Part shown: positions 28,641 to 37,308 of the stretch, piece by piece
Layout of the letters: every line of letters begins with the position of its first letter
How positions within the stretch are numbered: the first letter of the stretch is position 1
NCBI RefSeq assembly: GCF_018215265.2
Contig: NZ_CP136562.1
Coordinates: 1 to 64,000, forward strand
Length of the DNA: 64,000 nucleotides
Origin: Paenarthrobacter sp. GOM3
GTDB taxonomy: Bacteria > Actinomycetota > Actinomycetes > Actinomycetales > Micrococcaceae
Direction: 5' to 3'
Notes under the pieces: generated by a model
The model's input: the letters and a program-made list of their open reading frames with translations, nothing else
Told to the model about the DNA's origin: nothing
Databases searched by the model: none
Translations under genes and position numbers: made by a program

Positions 28641-30064
28641 TGTTGCTTCACCGCCTCTGTTGGCGCGCTGGGTGTCTGGCCTGTGGCCGGCTTACGTGTA
28701 GTTTGTGGGCTGCTCGCGGGCGGCCTGTTGACCATCGGCGTCGTATCCACGGGGCCGCGGGCGGTATTGGAGATCATGAGCAACAGGCCCACGATGATCC
28801 AGTTGGCCAGAAGCGACGAACCACCGGCCGCCAGGAACGGAGTTGTGAGGCCCGTGAGAGGAATAAGCCGGGTGACGCCGCCAATGACAACGAAGCACTG
28901 CAGGGCGATGGCAAAAGAGAGGCCACAAGCGAGGAGCTTGCCAAAGGCATCGCGTGTTCCCAGCGCTGCACGGAAGCCCCGGGTGAAGAGCAGAAGGTAC
29001 AACATCACTACGGCGAACAGGCCAATCAAGCCAAGTTCTTCGCCAATGAGTGCCACAATCATGTCGCTGTTGGCGAAGGGCACCAGATCAGGCCGACCCT
29101 GGCCAAGGCCCGTTCCCACCAAGCCGCCGTCAGCCATACCGAACAATCCCTGGACGATCTGACCACTGCCGCCGGGAGACCTGCCGAATACCTCGGGGGT
29201 GAAGGCGTTGAGCCAACTGTCGATGCGGAACGCGACGTGGGAGAAGATCTGCGACGCAACGAATCCACCGCCCAGGATGAGCAGGAGGCCGATGACGACC
29301 CAGGAGATGCGGCTTGTGGCCACGTAGATCATGACAATGAAGAGGCCAAAGAAGAGGATGGAGGAACCGAGGTCGCGCTGGAAAACCAGCACGCCGATGC
29401 TGACCAACCAAGCGGTGATCATGGGTCCCAGGTCCTTGAAACGTGGGAATTGCATGGGGCCGATCTTCCGGCCCGCCAGGAGGATCAGGTCCCTGTTGGA
29501 TGAAAGATACCCGGCAAAGAATATTGCCAAGGTGATCTTGGCTATTTCGCCTGGCTGGAACGTCATGGGACCCAAGCGGATCCACACGCGGGCGCCGAGA
29601 ATCTCACCGGCAGAAATGCCCGGGATGAGGGGCAGGAGCAGCAGGAAGGCACTCACAGCAAGGGAAATGTAGGTGAAGCGCCGCAGAATGCGGTGGTCCT
29701 TGAGGAACCAAATTACTGCAATGGAGACTGCCATCGCTATAAGCGTCCACCGGAGCTGGTTGTTGCCGGTGTCATCGCCGGGTCCGTCCATCCGGTGGAT
29801 GAGGGCCAGCCCGAGGCCGTTCAGGGCCACGACAATGGGAAGTATTACCGGGTCGGCATACTTTGCTCGCAAGCGCAGAACAACATGGAACGCGAAAGCG
29901 GCGACGGCGAGCAGACTGGACTGGAACCAGAAGTCGCTGTCCAAGCCGAGGTCCGAGTTGATGCTCACCAGGGCGCTGGCGCCGATGCCTACGGATAGAG
30001 CCAGGACAATAAGTACCAGCTCAACGTTCCGGCGGGGCTTGGGGGCAGTTTCAACCTGGGTCAT
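28637..30064 (-). CDS. rodA: SEDS peptidoglycan glycosyltransferase FtsW/RodA family
   Basis: The 475-residue protein has about twelve membrane segments and SEDS-family features such as GLGLALIHRMDG, FQPGEIAKITLAIFFAGYL, RDLGSSILFFGLFIVMIYV and GEELGLIGLFAVVMLYLLL. It polymerises lipid II into glycan strands with its partner PBP2 (PbpA), the next gene. The C-terminus ends in a Thr/Pro-rich cytoplasmic tail that could be phosphorylated. It overlaps pstP and pbpA by four bases. Confidence 0.94.
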   Translation of the reverse strand: MTQVETAPKPRRNVELVLIVLALSVGIGASALVSINSDLGLDSDFWFQSSLLAVAAFAFHVVLRLRAKYADPVILPIVVALNGLGLALIHRMDGPGDDTGNNQLRWTLIAMAVSIAVIWFLKDHRILRRFTYISLAVSAFLLLLPLIPGISAGEILGARVWIRLGPMTFQPGEIAKITLAIFFAGYLSSNRDLILLAGRKIGPMQFPRFKDLGPMITAWLVSIGVLVFQRDLGSSILFFGLFIVMIYVATSRISWVVIGLLLILGGGFVASQIFSHVAFRIDSWLNAFTPEVFGRSPGGSGQIVQGLFGMADGGLVGTGLGQGRPDLVPFANSDMIVALIGEELGLIGLFAVVMLYLLLFTRGFRAALGTRDAFGKLLACGLSFAIALQCFVVIGGVTRLIPLTGLTTPFLAAGGSSLLANWIIVGLLLMISNTARGPVDTTPMVNRPPASSPQTTRKPATGQTPSAPTEAVKQQ

Positions 30065-31749
30065 TTGGCCGCCTCACAGGAAGTGGGGATAGGCGAAGGG
30101 CTCGGGGTCGCTACTGCGGCCGTGCTGGGCACAGGAACGCTGATGGTCGGAGACGGCGTCGGCTTGGCCCCCTTCGTGGGGCAATTGGCTGACGCGCTCC
30201 CGGTATTCTTCAGGTTCTCAACGATGCTCTGGGCGTCGTCGAGGTCACCTGCGGGTACGGTCTGGCGTACGCTTTGCTGGCCGTATTCCGGCAATGAATC
30301 CACCCTGATATCTGTGACGGCCTCAAGCCGGGAAAGCTGAATAGGGCCGAGTCTCTGCGAAATTCCGTTGAAGATGGCAACCCGTTGGTCGTATTCGCCC
30401 ACGTAGTAGCGGGTTTGGGTCCATGCATAGCCGAGCCAGAGGCCCACTACCACGCCGAGGACGACCACAGCAGCAACTGCGGGCATCAGCCATCGAACGC
30501 GCCGACGAGGAGGCTCTTCAGCGTCCACGCGATCTTGTTCGGCTTTGTGGGTCAGGACCGTGGCCGCCCGACGAGCAACCGTTCGGCCGGCGACTGTTGG
30601 AATGGATCCAGTCTCCGCTGCCGTGGCTGCCGCACCAACGAGTTCGTGGGGGCGGCTGGCGAGCTCCTCGCGCAAAACCTCCGCTGACAGATGCTCGCCA
30701 AGATGGGGGTCCGTGGTGGCTGGGGGTTCTCCGGAAGCGGACGTTTCGGATGATTCCGCTTCCTCATCCGGAGTGGTCGGGTCGCCTGCGCTGAAGGACG
30801 ATCCCGCATCTGCGTCCCCGGCAGCTTTCGCACGGGAGCTGTCATCGGAGTCCTCCGCGGCTTTTGTCGCGGAGGGACCGTCCGGTGACTTGGACGCGGT
30901 CACTGAGTCAGCTTCGTCGTCGAACGAGGCAAGCGCCGCGGCCGGGACGATGTCGACGGCGGCCGTGTTGACGTCGTCGTCGGTTTCTTCCGCGATTTCC
31001 AACATCACAACGGTGACGTTGTCCGGTGCGCCGGCTTCCAACGTCAGGTCAACCAGGATTTCGGCGCATTCGCGCAGGTCCTTGGTCTCGCGGACCATGC
31101 GTTCCACGACGTGGCCTGCGACGTAGTTGAGGCCATCGGAGCACAGGAGCCAGCGTTCGCCGGGTTCGACGTCAAGGACATCCAGGTCCAGTTCGGGACT
31201 GGCATCGACGTCGCCGAGGACGCGCATCAGGACGTTCTTGTGGGGATGTGTTTCGGCTTCTTCGGGCCGAAGGCGGCCTTCGTCGATGAGGCGCTGCACG
31301 AACGTGTGGTCCACGCTGACTTGCTCAAACTTCTTGTTCCGCAGGCGGTACGCGCGCGAATCGCCGATGTGGGCGAAGTGGAGCTTCCGGTCTTCCAGGA
31401 GCAGGGCGGTGACCGTGGTGCCCATGCCGGAAAGCTTGGGGTTTTGGTGGACAAGCTCTGACAGCAACGAGTTGGCGGTCTGAATCTCGTCAGCGAGGAC
31501 GGTGTCCGCACCATCCGGATAGTCGTCATGATCAAGGTGGATCATGTCCAGGACCGTTGAGGCCGAGGCGACGTCACCGCCGGCATGACCGCCCATGCCG
31601 TCGGCCACGACAGCAAGATGGCGGCCCACGTATGCGGAGTCGTCATTCTTGGAGCGGATCCGACCGACGTCCGAACGCGCGGCGTAGCGCATGATGAGCG
31701 GGCGCTCCGCAGGCGTCTCCTTGCCGTCGGGGGTCTCGGGGGCGGCCAT
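30061..31749 (-). CDS. pstP: PP2C-family serine/threonine phosphatase PstP
   Basis: PstP reverses phosphorylation by the linked kinases. The 562-residue protein has an N-terminal PPM/PP2C domain with metal-binding motifs RSKNDDSAYVG, VADGMGGHAGGDVAS, HIGDSRAYRLR, LLCSDGLNYVA and APDNVTVVMLE. A very acidic linker of about 150 residues follows, then a membrane helix (VRWLMPAVAAVVVLGVVVGLWLGY) and an extracellular part ending in a Pro/Ser/Thr-rich tail. The linker is longer than in the mycobacterial protein. It sits between fhaB and rodA. Confidence 0.94.
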   Translation of the reverse strand: MAAPETPDGKETPAERPLIMRYAARSDVGRIRSKNDDSAYVGRHLAVVADGMGGHAGGDVASASTVLDMIHLDHDDYPDGADTVLADEIQTANSLLSELVHQNPKLSGMGTTVTALLLEDRKLHFAHIGDSRAYRLRNKKFEQVSVDHTFVQRLIDEGRLRPEEAETHPHKNVLMRVLGDVDASPELDLDVLDVEPGERWLLCSDGLNYVAGHVVERMVRETKDLRECAEILVDLTLEAGAPDNVTVVMLEIAEETDDDVNTAAVDIVPAAALASFDDEADSVTASKSPDGPSATKAAEDSDDSSRAKAAGDADAGSSFSAGDPTTPDEEAESSETSASGEPPATTDPHLGEHLSAEVLREELASRPHELVGAAATAAETGSIPTVAGRTVARRAATVLTHKAEQDRVDAEEPPRRRVRWLMPAVAAVVVLGVVVGLWLGYAWTQTRYYVGEYDQRVAIFNGISQRLGPIQLSRLEAVTDIRVDSLPEYGQQSVRQTVPAGDLDDAQSIVENLKNTGSASANCPTKGAKPTPSPTISVPVPSTAAVATPSPSPIPTSCEAAK

Positions 31750-31752
31750 GGA

Positions 31753-32241
31753 CTACGGCCTCAATTCAATGACCGTCTTGCCGATCCTCACGGGGACGCC
31801 AAGTTCAACCGGCAAAGCGCGGGTGAGCTGTTGATCGGCCAGGTAGGTGCCGTTGGTGGAGCCCAGGTCCTCAATGAACCAGCGGCTGCCCTGCGGGAAC
31901 AGGCGGGCATGCCGTCCTGAGGCGTAATCGTCCTCGAGGACCAGCGTGGCTTCCTGCGCACGGCCAAGCAAGATGGGGCTCGCGGCCAAGGGGACCGTGG
32001 TGCCCTTGAGTGGACCCTCGGTGACCACCAGGTTGCGCGCATGTTGGATTGGCGGCGGCGGTGACGCGGCCAATTCCGGGTGTTTGCGGACTTCCCGGGC
32101 GGTGGGGACGCCTGTCACGGCCTTGCGGCCGATCTGGAAGTCGCGGCGCATGGTGGACACGATGCTGAAGATCAGGACCCAGAGCAGCAGGAGGAACCCA
32201 AAGCGAAGCGCTGTGATGGTCAGTTCGCTGATGTCGTTCAC
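31753..32241 (-). CDS. fhaB: FHA-domain membrane protein FhaB/FipA type
   Basis: The 162-residue protein has an N-terminal membrane helix (ALRFGFLLLLWVLIFSIVSTM), a short linker and a C-terminal FHA domain with ASGRHARLF and LGSTNGTYLADQ. FHA domains bind phosphothreonine, so it is a probable reader of PknA/PknB phosphorylation at the membrane, linking signalling to division and cell-wall synthesis. It overlaps fhaA by four bases and ends four bases before pstP. Confidence 0.93.
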   Translation of the reverse strand: MNDISELTITALRFGFLLLLWVLIFSIVSTMRRDFQIGRKAVTGVPTAREVRKHPELAASPPPPIQHARNLVVTEGPLKGTTVPLAASPILLGRAQEATLVLEDDYASGRHARLFPQGSRWFIEDLGSTNGTYLADQQLTRALPVELGVPVRIGKTVIELRP

Positions 32242-32987
32242 GCTTGGCCACCCGGGGCTTGGGGGAGGAGGCGGAAAATGATCTTGGTACGTCCCATCGT
32301 GATGGTTGAGCCGTCGGTGAGCTCGACGCTGCCGTTTACCTTATGTCCGTTGACGTAGCTGCCATTAGTGGAACCCATGTCAACGGCCCACGTGCTGCCA
32401 TTCTCGGTGCGGATCTCAAGATGCTTTCGCGAAACGCCGGTGTCATCTACAAGAATGTCGGCTTCCGACGAACGGCCAAGTACTACGGACTGGGCATTGA
32501 GGGAATATCGCTGGCCGCCGATGTCAAGGACGGGCTGGAGGCGGGTGGGCTGTCGGACAGGAGCTGCAGGAACATGGGCGCGCGGAGCCTGGGGAGCCGG
32601 AGCCGCATCATCGGATTGCTTCTCGGTCCGGGAAGTGATTTCAAAATGGCCGGCGCGCTCTTCGTCGTTGCGACGGAACGAGATCCGGACAGCACCCTGA
32701 AGTGTGTAGCCCTGGCTGCGGACGTGCTGGATCACTACATCGCAGAGTTCCTCGGCCAGGGGAGTTCCCCATTCCTGGGCCCTCGCGAAATCTTCGTCGC
32801 TGAGAAGGACATCGAAGACATTGGGAGCCAGGGTGCGGCCGGCGGCGATGGTGATGGACTTATTGTCCAGCTCGCGCCTTAGCTTGCTTGCGATCTCCAC
32901 CGGTTCAACACGTGCCCGCGACCCCGTGGAGAAGACGTTCCGGACGGCTTTTTCAATGCCGCGCTCGACTTTGTCCAGCAAACCCAT
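32238..32987 (-). CDS. fhaA: DUF3662 and FHA domain protein FhaA
   Basis: The ATG at 32987 (MGLLDKVERGIEKAVRNVF) follows AAGGAAAGGAG; the longer frame to 33080 has no support. The 249-residue protein has an N-terminal DUF3662 domain (about 1-120), an Ala/Pro/Arg linker, and a C-terminal FHA domain with GVSRKHLEIRTENGS and MGSTNGSYVNG. It is the first gene of the seven-gene minus-strand operon, so the operon promoter should lie upstream of 32987. In mycobacteria FhaA binds phosphorylated MviN and PknB. Confidence 0.94.
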   Translation of the reverse strand: MGLLDKVERGIEKAVRNVFSTGSRARVEPVEIASKLRRELDNKSITIAAGRTLAPNVFDVLLSDEDFARAQEWGTPLAEELCDVVIQHVRSQGYTLQGAVRISFRRNDEERAGHFEITSRTEKQSDDAAPAPQAPRAHVPAAPVRQPTRLQPVLDIGGQRYSLNAQSVVLGRSSEADILVDDTGVSRKHLEIRTENGSTWAVDMGSTNGSYVNGHKVNGSVELTDGSTITMGRTKIIFRLLPQAPGGQA

Positions 32988-33359
32988 GGTCTTTCTCCTT
33001 TCCTTGCCGCGGCACCTGTTGTGCCTGTCCGATAGTCCGTCTGCGCACACAGCGAAGTACGCGCCTGACGGCCCTTCCACTTCCCGATACTACTGGGACT
33101 GACTGGGAATGGCCTTAATCCACAACGCCTTGCGACCCGGAAAAGTTCTCTCCCGGCCCTTGCTGGCGCGGCAGGCGGGGCGAGAAATTTCCATGGAATT
33201 CAGCCGTTGTTGAGGGAATTCTGCTGGGCATGGCTGGCCCGTAGGACCCTCCCGGTACCCCGATTGGTGTTTTGAAGCGAATGTCCGTTATGCTTGATCT
33301 CGCTGCTTTTGAAGGAAACGAAGCCGGGAAACCTGCGGAAGTCCGGAAAAAGAAGTTGC
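32988..33359. other. Spacer between the pkn/fha operon and tRNA-Leu
   Basis: No gene is visible. It should hold the minus-strand operon promoter, which I could not place, and the tRNA-Leu promoter. For the latter, TTGGTG (33264-33269) and TATGCT (33289-33294) are 19 bases apart, a weak candidate. Confidence 0.4.
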
Positions 33360-33442
33360 GCGCGAGTGGCGGAACGGCAGACGCGCTGGCTTCAGGTGCC
33401 AGTATCCGAAAGGGTGTGGGGGTTCAAATCCCCCCTCGCGCA
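33360..33442 (+). tRNA. tRNA-Leu (CAG)
   Basis: Acceptor arms GCGCGAG (33360-33366) and CTCGCGC (33435-33441) pair fully, with discriminator A at 33442. The anticodon arm CTGGC-TTCAGGT-GCCAG gives anticodon CAG. A long variable arm of the leucine class is present, and the T arm reads GGGGGTTCAAATCCCCC. CCA is not encoded. Confidence 0.97.
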
Positions 33443-33450
33443 CGCAATGG

Positions 33451-33482
33451 AAAGAGCCCCAGTCTTAGGACTGGGGCTCTTT
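33451..33482 (+). terminator. Rho-independent terminator after tRNA-Leu
   Basis: A 14-base perfect stem, AAAGAGCCCCAGTC (33451-33464) with GACTGGGGCTCTTT (33469-33482), has a TTAG loop and continues into TTTTGTTTT. It begins nine bases after the tRNA. Confidence 0.95.
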
Positions 33483-33544
33483 TGTTTTGCCCTCTCACCC
33501 TGCACGCCCGCAAGGTAGTTCGCGGGGTGAGCCGCGCGGAACCG

Positions 33545-34243
33545 TTAGCCCCGTGCGGAAGCCGTGAACCGGCGTCGTGAGTTACTCAAGTGCAGGCGCA
33601 TCGCAGCCGCGGCAGCCACGGGATCGCCCTCTGCGATAGCTGAGTATATGGAGGAGTGTTCGTGGACCACTTGCTCGAACCGTTCGCGGGAGTCCTGTTC
33701 ATCGCTTGCGACGAGCCGGGGGCGCGGCATGGTGATCATGGTCTGGCCCAGGGCGGAGATGCAATCCGTATAAAAGGGGTTGCCGGTGGCGGCCGCAATG
33801 GCCCGGTGGAATTCGAAGTCGGCTTTCATGGAATGCCCTGGGTGGCCCGTGCTCGCGACGAACTGCTCCAAGGCACCGTGCGCGGCCTTGAGTTGACGTT
33901 CAGTATGGTTCCGCGCGGCCAGCGCTGCGGCTTCGGTCTCGACGCCGATACGGAAGTCGAGCATCTGCAACCGGTCTTCCATGCTGGAGACGGTCCGCGT
34001 TCCGGGCGCCGGCGACGGGCCGTCCGCGGGCGGAGTCAGCGCAAAGCTACCCCGCCCACGTTCGGTTTCCACAAGTCCCTCGGCCTGCAGCCGGGTCAGG
34101 GCGGAGCGGACGACGGTCCGGCTCACCCCGAACTCGCTGATGAGGGTGTTTTCGCTGGGGAGCTTCTCACCTGGCTGGATGGCGCCGTCGACGATGCGGT
34201 TGCGAAGGTCGGCGGCGAGATCCGCGGTCAGGTTTCGGCTCAT
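33545..34243 (-). CDS. FadR/GntR-family transcriptional regulator
   Basis: The 232-residue protein has an N-terminal winged helix (GAIQPGEKLPSENTLISEFGVSRTVVRSALTRLQAEGLV) and a C-terminal all-helical FCD ligand domain, whose RALEQ- and HRAIAAATGNPF-type segments bind a small acid via metal. It is ten bases downstream of the dehydratase gene in the same direction, so it should control that enzyme. A matching palindromic operator lies upstream of the dehydratase at 35425-35449. The ligand is probably a sugar acid or a derivative, by context. Confidence 0.92.
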   Translation of the reverse strand: MSRNLTADLAADLRNRIVDGAIQPGEKLPSENTLISEFGVSRTVVRSALTRLQAEGLVETERGRGSFALTPPADGPSPAPGTRTVSSMEDRLQMLDFRIGVETEAAALAARNHTERQLKAAHGALEQFVASTGHPGHSMKADFEFHRAIAAATGNPFYTDCISALGQTMITMPRPRLVASDEQDSRERFEQVVHEHSSIYSAIAEGDPVAAAAAMRLHLSNSRRRFTASARG

Positions 34244-34253
34244 GGGTTCAAGA

Positions 34254-35381
34254 TTACGCGCCGAACTCCACGGATTCGGTGGTCCAGGCGCGGGCCTGAT
34301 CGCTCAGCGTGACGCCAAGTCCGGGCCGGTCGGGAACGATCATGCGGCCGTTCTTGGTTTCGAGTCGCTCCTCGAACAGCGGGTCCAACCAGTCGAAATG
34401 CTCCACCCATGGTTCGCGGGGGTAGGCAGCGGCCAGATGTAGGTGGATTTCCATGGCGAAGTGGGGTGCGAGGCCGAGGCCTCTCTCGTCTGCCAGGGCC
34501 GCGAGCCGCAGGAACTGGGTGATACCTCCGACGCGGGGTGCGTCGGGCTGGATGATGTCGCAGCCATTGGCGTTGATGAGGCCCTTGTGTTCGGCGACGG
34601 AGGCGAGCATTTCGCCGGTGGCGATGGGCGTGTCCAGCACCTGGGCCAAGTGCGCGTGGCCTTCGAAGTCGTAGGCGTCCAGGGGTTCTTCGATCCAGAT
34701 CAGGTTGAATTCCTCCAGCTGGCGGCCCATGCGCAGCGCGGTGGCGCGGTCCCACTGCTGGTTTGCGTCCACCATGAGCGGGACCTCCCAGCCGATGTGC
34801 TCGCGGATTCCGGCGACCCGGCGGAGGTCCTCCTTGGAATCGGGCAGGCCAACCTTGATCTTGATGCCGCCGATGCCTTCGTCGATGGATTGCGTGGCGC
34901 GGTCCTTGACCTCGTCCAGGGTGGCGTTGAGGAAGCCGCCGGAGGTGTTGTACGTCTGGACGGAGTCCCGGTAGGAGCCCAGCAGCTTGGCAAGGGGGAG
35001 CCCGGCACGCTTGGCTTTGAGGTCGTAGAGCGCGATGTCGATTGCGGCGAGTGCCTGCGTTGCCACACCCGAACGGCCCACCGAGGCGCCGGCCCAGAGG
35101 AGCTTGATGTAGATCTTGCCGATGTCGTTGGGGTCTTCGCCAATAATGCCTTCCGCGACTTCCTTGGCGTGGGCGTACTGTGCCGGACCTCCGGCCCGCT
35201 TGGAGTAACTGAAGCCGATGCCCGTATGGCCCTGTTCCGTGGTGATCTCCGCAAACAGGAACACCACCTCGGTCATGGGCTTTTGCCTCCCCGTAAAGAC
35301 TTTCGCATCGCTGATCGGTACGGCGAGGGGTAGGCGCGCCGAGGACAGCTTGACGTGGCGAATGAGATCTACGGTGCTCAT
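34254..35381 (-). CDS. Enolase-superfamily sugar-acid dehydratase (galactarate/talarate type)
   Basis: ATG 35381 (MSTVDLIRHVKLSSA) follows AGGAGAACC; the frame to 35417 is less likely. The 375-residue protein belongs to the mandelate racemase/muconate lactonising enzyme group: the Lys pair in GGIKIKVGL, metal ligands in MVDANQQWD, WIEEPLD and ATGEML, and the His region GLAPHFAMEIHLHLAAAYP. These fit an L-talarate/galactarate dehydratase-like acid sugar dehydratase, but the exact substrate is uncertain. It is followed by its probable GntR regulator. Confidence 0.85.
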   Translation of the reverse strand: MSTVDLIRHVKLSSARLPLAVPISDAKVFTGRQKPMTEVVFLFAEITTEQGHTGIGFSYSKRAGGPAQYAHAKEVAEGIIGEDPNDIGKIYIKLLWAGASVGRSGVATQALAAIDIALYDLKAKRAGLPLAKLLGSYRDSVQTYNTSGGFLNATLDEVKDRATQSIDEGIGGIKIKVGLPDSKEDLRRVAGIREHIGWEVPLMVDANQQWDRATALRMGRQLEEFNLIWIEEPLDAYDFEGHAHLAQVLDTPIATGEMLASVAEHKGLINANGCDIIQPDAPRVGGITQFLRLAALADERGLGLAPHFAMEIHLHLAAAYPREPWVEHFDWLDPLFEERLETKNGRMIVPDRPGLGVTLSDQARAWTTESVEFGA

Positions 35382-35424
35382 GGTTCTCCTAGTGGGTGTG
35401 GCATCCTTGCCTGCCACTTAGGAT

Positions 35425-35449
35425 ACAAGTTTAAAACTTGTCTTACAAG
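35425..35449. promoter_or_regulatory. Overlapping palindromes, probable GntR operator
   Basis: ACAAGTTT-A-AAACTTGT (35425-35441) is a perfect 8-1-8 inverted repeat. CTTGT-CTT-ACAAG (35437-35449) overlaps it and matches the TNGTNNNACNA form of FadR-type sites. It lies 44 bases upstream of the dehydratase start. Confidence 0.7.
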
Positions 35450-35653
35450 AGTTTGCGGCGGCCCCTTCTCGAACGCCACCTCCGCTTCTACTCGAATAGT
35501 CGACGACGGCGGCAAGCCCGCCTTGGCCTGGTGACTACAGCCGCGTGGCGACATCCCGGGTTGACTGATAGATTAATCCAGTCGGTAGATATATTGGTTT
35601 GGGGACTGTTCCGGTTCGCCTCGGCATGCACCCCCGCACATCAAAGGATTCCT

Positions 35654-36394
35654 ATGAAGACCCCGAGCGCATCGAGCAAGCTGCTTTTTATATTGTTTCC
35701 GTCTCTTCTTGCCACGGCGGCGCTGGGTGGCTGCGCCACCGGTGCACCGGCCCCGGCCGACCCTGCAGTCGCCAGCTCTACCCCCTCGCAGAGCCCCAGT
35801 CCCAGCGCTATCGCAGCCTCGCCCACGGTGAGGGCAGGGAGCGGCAACAGCAACAGCAATGCAGCCGGAAGGCTTGACCCGGCCACGGAAAATCTCTCAT
35901 GGGACAACGGCAACAGGATCGAAGGGGATGAAAACGGTGGGCACACTCCCGACATCGCCAGCTCCCTGACAGACCCGTCGGCTGGGTGGCAAGGCGACTA
36001 CAGCCGCATGGCGACAGAGGGTGTGATGACCTTCAGCTCCGAGAACACGCACTGCAAGGTAAGAACGGTCCAGGTGCGCAACCAGCCCTCCGAAATCGTG
36101 CCCGGCGATGACAGGGCATCAACCCTCAAGGTTCTCTCGATCCTCTTCCCTGGCAAGACAGACATCGTTGCGAATGCCAAGGACGCGACATTGGGCTATG
36201 GCGTCGGCGGTACCCATGATGTAGACATGCTTTCGGTGGCATATACGGCCGGTGACAACTATGGCTACGCGGCCGTGCGGACTTTCAACAAGCCGGCAGT
36301 CACGCTCAAGGTCGAAGCACTCTGCCCCAGCCTGGATACTCTCAAATCGACCCTCCCCGAGATAAGCAAGGGCATCACCATCAATGCGCTCTGA
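35654..36394 (+). CDS. Putative secreted lipoprotein
   Basis: ATG 35654 (MKTPSASSKLLFILF) follows AAAGGATT. The 246-residue protein has a lipoprotein signal peptide with lipobox LGGC (about residue 25), then a Ser/Pro-rich linker (SSTPSQSPSPSAIAAS) and a folded domain from about 90 with two conserved-looking Cys residues (HCKV and LCPS). No family is recognised. The upstream region shares the dehydratase promoter area but is on the opposite strand. The frame is open further upstream to 35438 without support. Confidence 0.8.
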   Translation: MKTPSASSKLLFILFPSLLATAALGGCATGAPAPADPAVASSTPSQSPSPSAIAASPTVRAGSGNSNSNAAGRLDPATENLSWDNGNRIEGDENGGHTPDIASSLTDPSAGWQGDYSRMATEGVMTFSSENTHCKVRTVQVRNQPSEIVPGDDRASTLKVLSILFPGKTDIVANAKDATLGYGVGGTHDVDMLSVAYTAGDNYGYAAVRTFNKPAVTLKVEALCPSLDTLKSTLPEISKGITINAL

Positions 36395-36483
36395 TGGCCA
36401 GCGGCGGCACCTATTTACCTTTTCAATCCCGACGTGATCGCTACCTGAGCCTCTGACGCGACGCCGGCTCGAGCCGAAGGGAC

Positions 36484-37167
36484 CTAGCCCCGCAGCGCCC
36501 CGAACCCGGTGATCAGCGCCTCGAGTCCCAAGCTGAAAGCAACGTCAGTGGGGCGTGCGTGCTGTTCCAGGGCCAGCCGGTCCACGGCGGCCGTGAAGTT
36601 GGGGACCTGGCCGGCGAGGCTGCCGGCGTCGAAGATGTCTTCCGGTGCGGTGACATCGTAAGCGGCCCCAAAGACAAAGGCTTCCAGGGCGACGATCGCC
36701 GAGATGATCTTTTCTTCCGGGAACCCGGCTTCCCGGAAGCCAGCAGTGACGGCCTCATACATGGCAAGGGTTTTGGGCGCATTCGCAACCGGGAGCACGG
36801 CTATCACCGGGATGAGGGGAGTGTGCTCCGAGAAGACGTCGCGGTAGGACCATGCCCACTTGCGGACGGCGGAATCCCACGGCTCCACGCCGAACGCGGA
36901 CACGTCCACCATGGCCGCCAAATGGTCCTCGAGCAGCAGCAGGACATCGTCCTTGGAGGACACGTGGTTGTACAGCGCGGATGGCGCGACGCCCAATGAG
37001 CGGGCCAGCGCCGCCATGGTGAGCCCGTCGTAACCCTTGGTGCTGATTAACTCGAGTGCCGCCGTCGTGATGCCGTCCTGGTCCAGGATCGCCGCAGTTG
37101 GCCTACCGGCGCGGCGGCGCACGGGGCGCTCCGGGGTGGCGGAAGTAGCGGGAGTCGGTGCGGGCAT
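36484..37167 (-). CDS. TetR-family transcriptional regulator
   Basis: The ATG at 37167 (MPAPTPATSATPERPVRRRAGRP) follows AAAGGCTCCCG and gives 227 residues. The N-terminal helix-turn-helix (ITTAALELISTKGYDGLTMAALARSLGVAPSALYNHVSSKDDVLLLL) is typical of TetR repressors, and the rest is a helical ligand domain. It is divergent from the amine oxidase gene, with a perfect 19-bp palindrome between them, so it probably represses the oxidase until an amine or product binds. The ligand is inferred. Confidence 0.92.
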   Translation of the reverse strand: MPAPTPATSATPERPVRRRAGRPTAAILDQDGITTAALELISTKGYDGLTMAALARSLGVAPSALYNHVSSKDDVLLLLEDHLAAMVDVSAFGVEPWDSAVRKWAWSYRDVFSEHTPLIPVIAVLPVANAPKTLAMYEAVTAGFREAGFPEEKIISAIVALEAFVFGAAYDVTAPEDIFDAGSLAGQVPNFTAAVDRLALEQHARPTDVAFSLGLEALITGFGALRG

Positions 37168-37250
37168 CGGGAGCCTTTCTGCTGCCTGTGTCCCCAGCAT
37201 TATTCCACCGGGTCTTCACAGTCGCGGCCAGGGCGGCTACTATTGAGTGT

Positions 37251-37269
37251 AAATGAATGGCATTCATTT
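37251..37269. promoter_or_regulatory. Perfect 9-1-9 palindrome, probable TetR operator
   Basis: AAATGAATG-G-CATTCATTT is a perfect inverted repeat located between the divergent TetR and amine oxidase genes, 40 bases upstream of the oxidase ATG. Confidence 0.8.
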
Positions 37270-37308
37270 ATTGGTCAGCCGCCAACGGACGGCCACGGAG
37301 AGGACATC

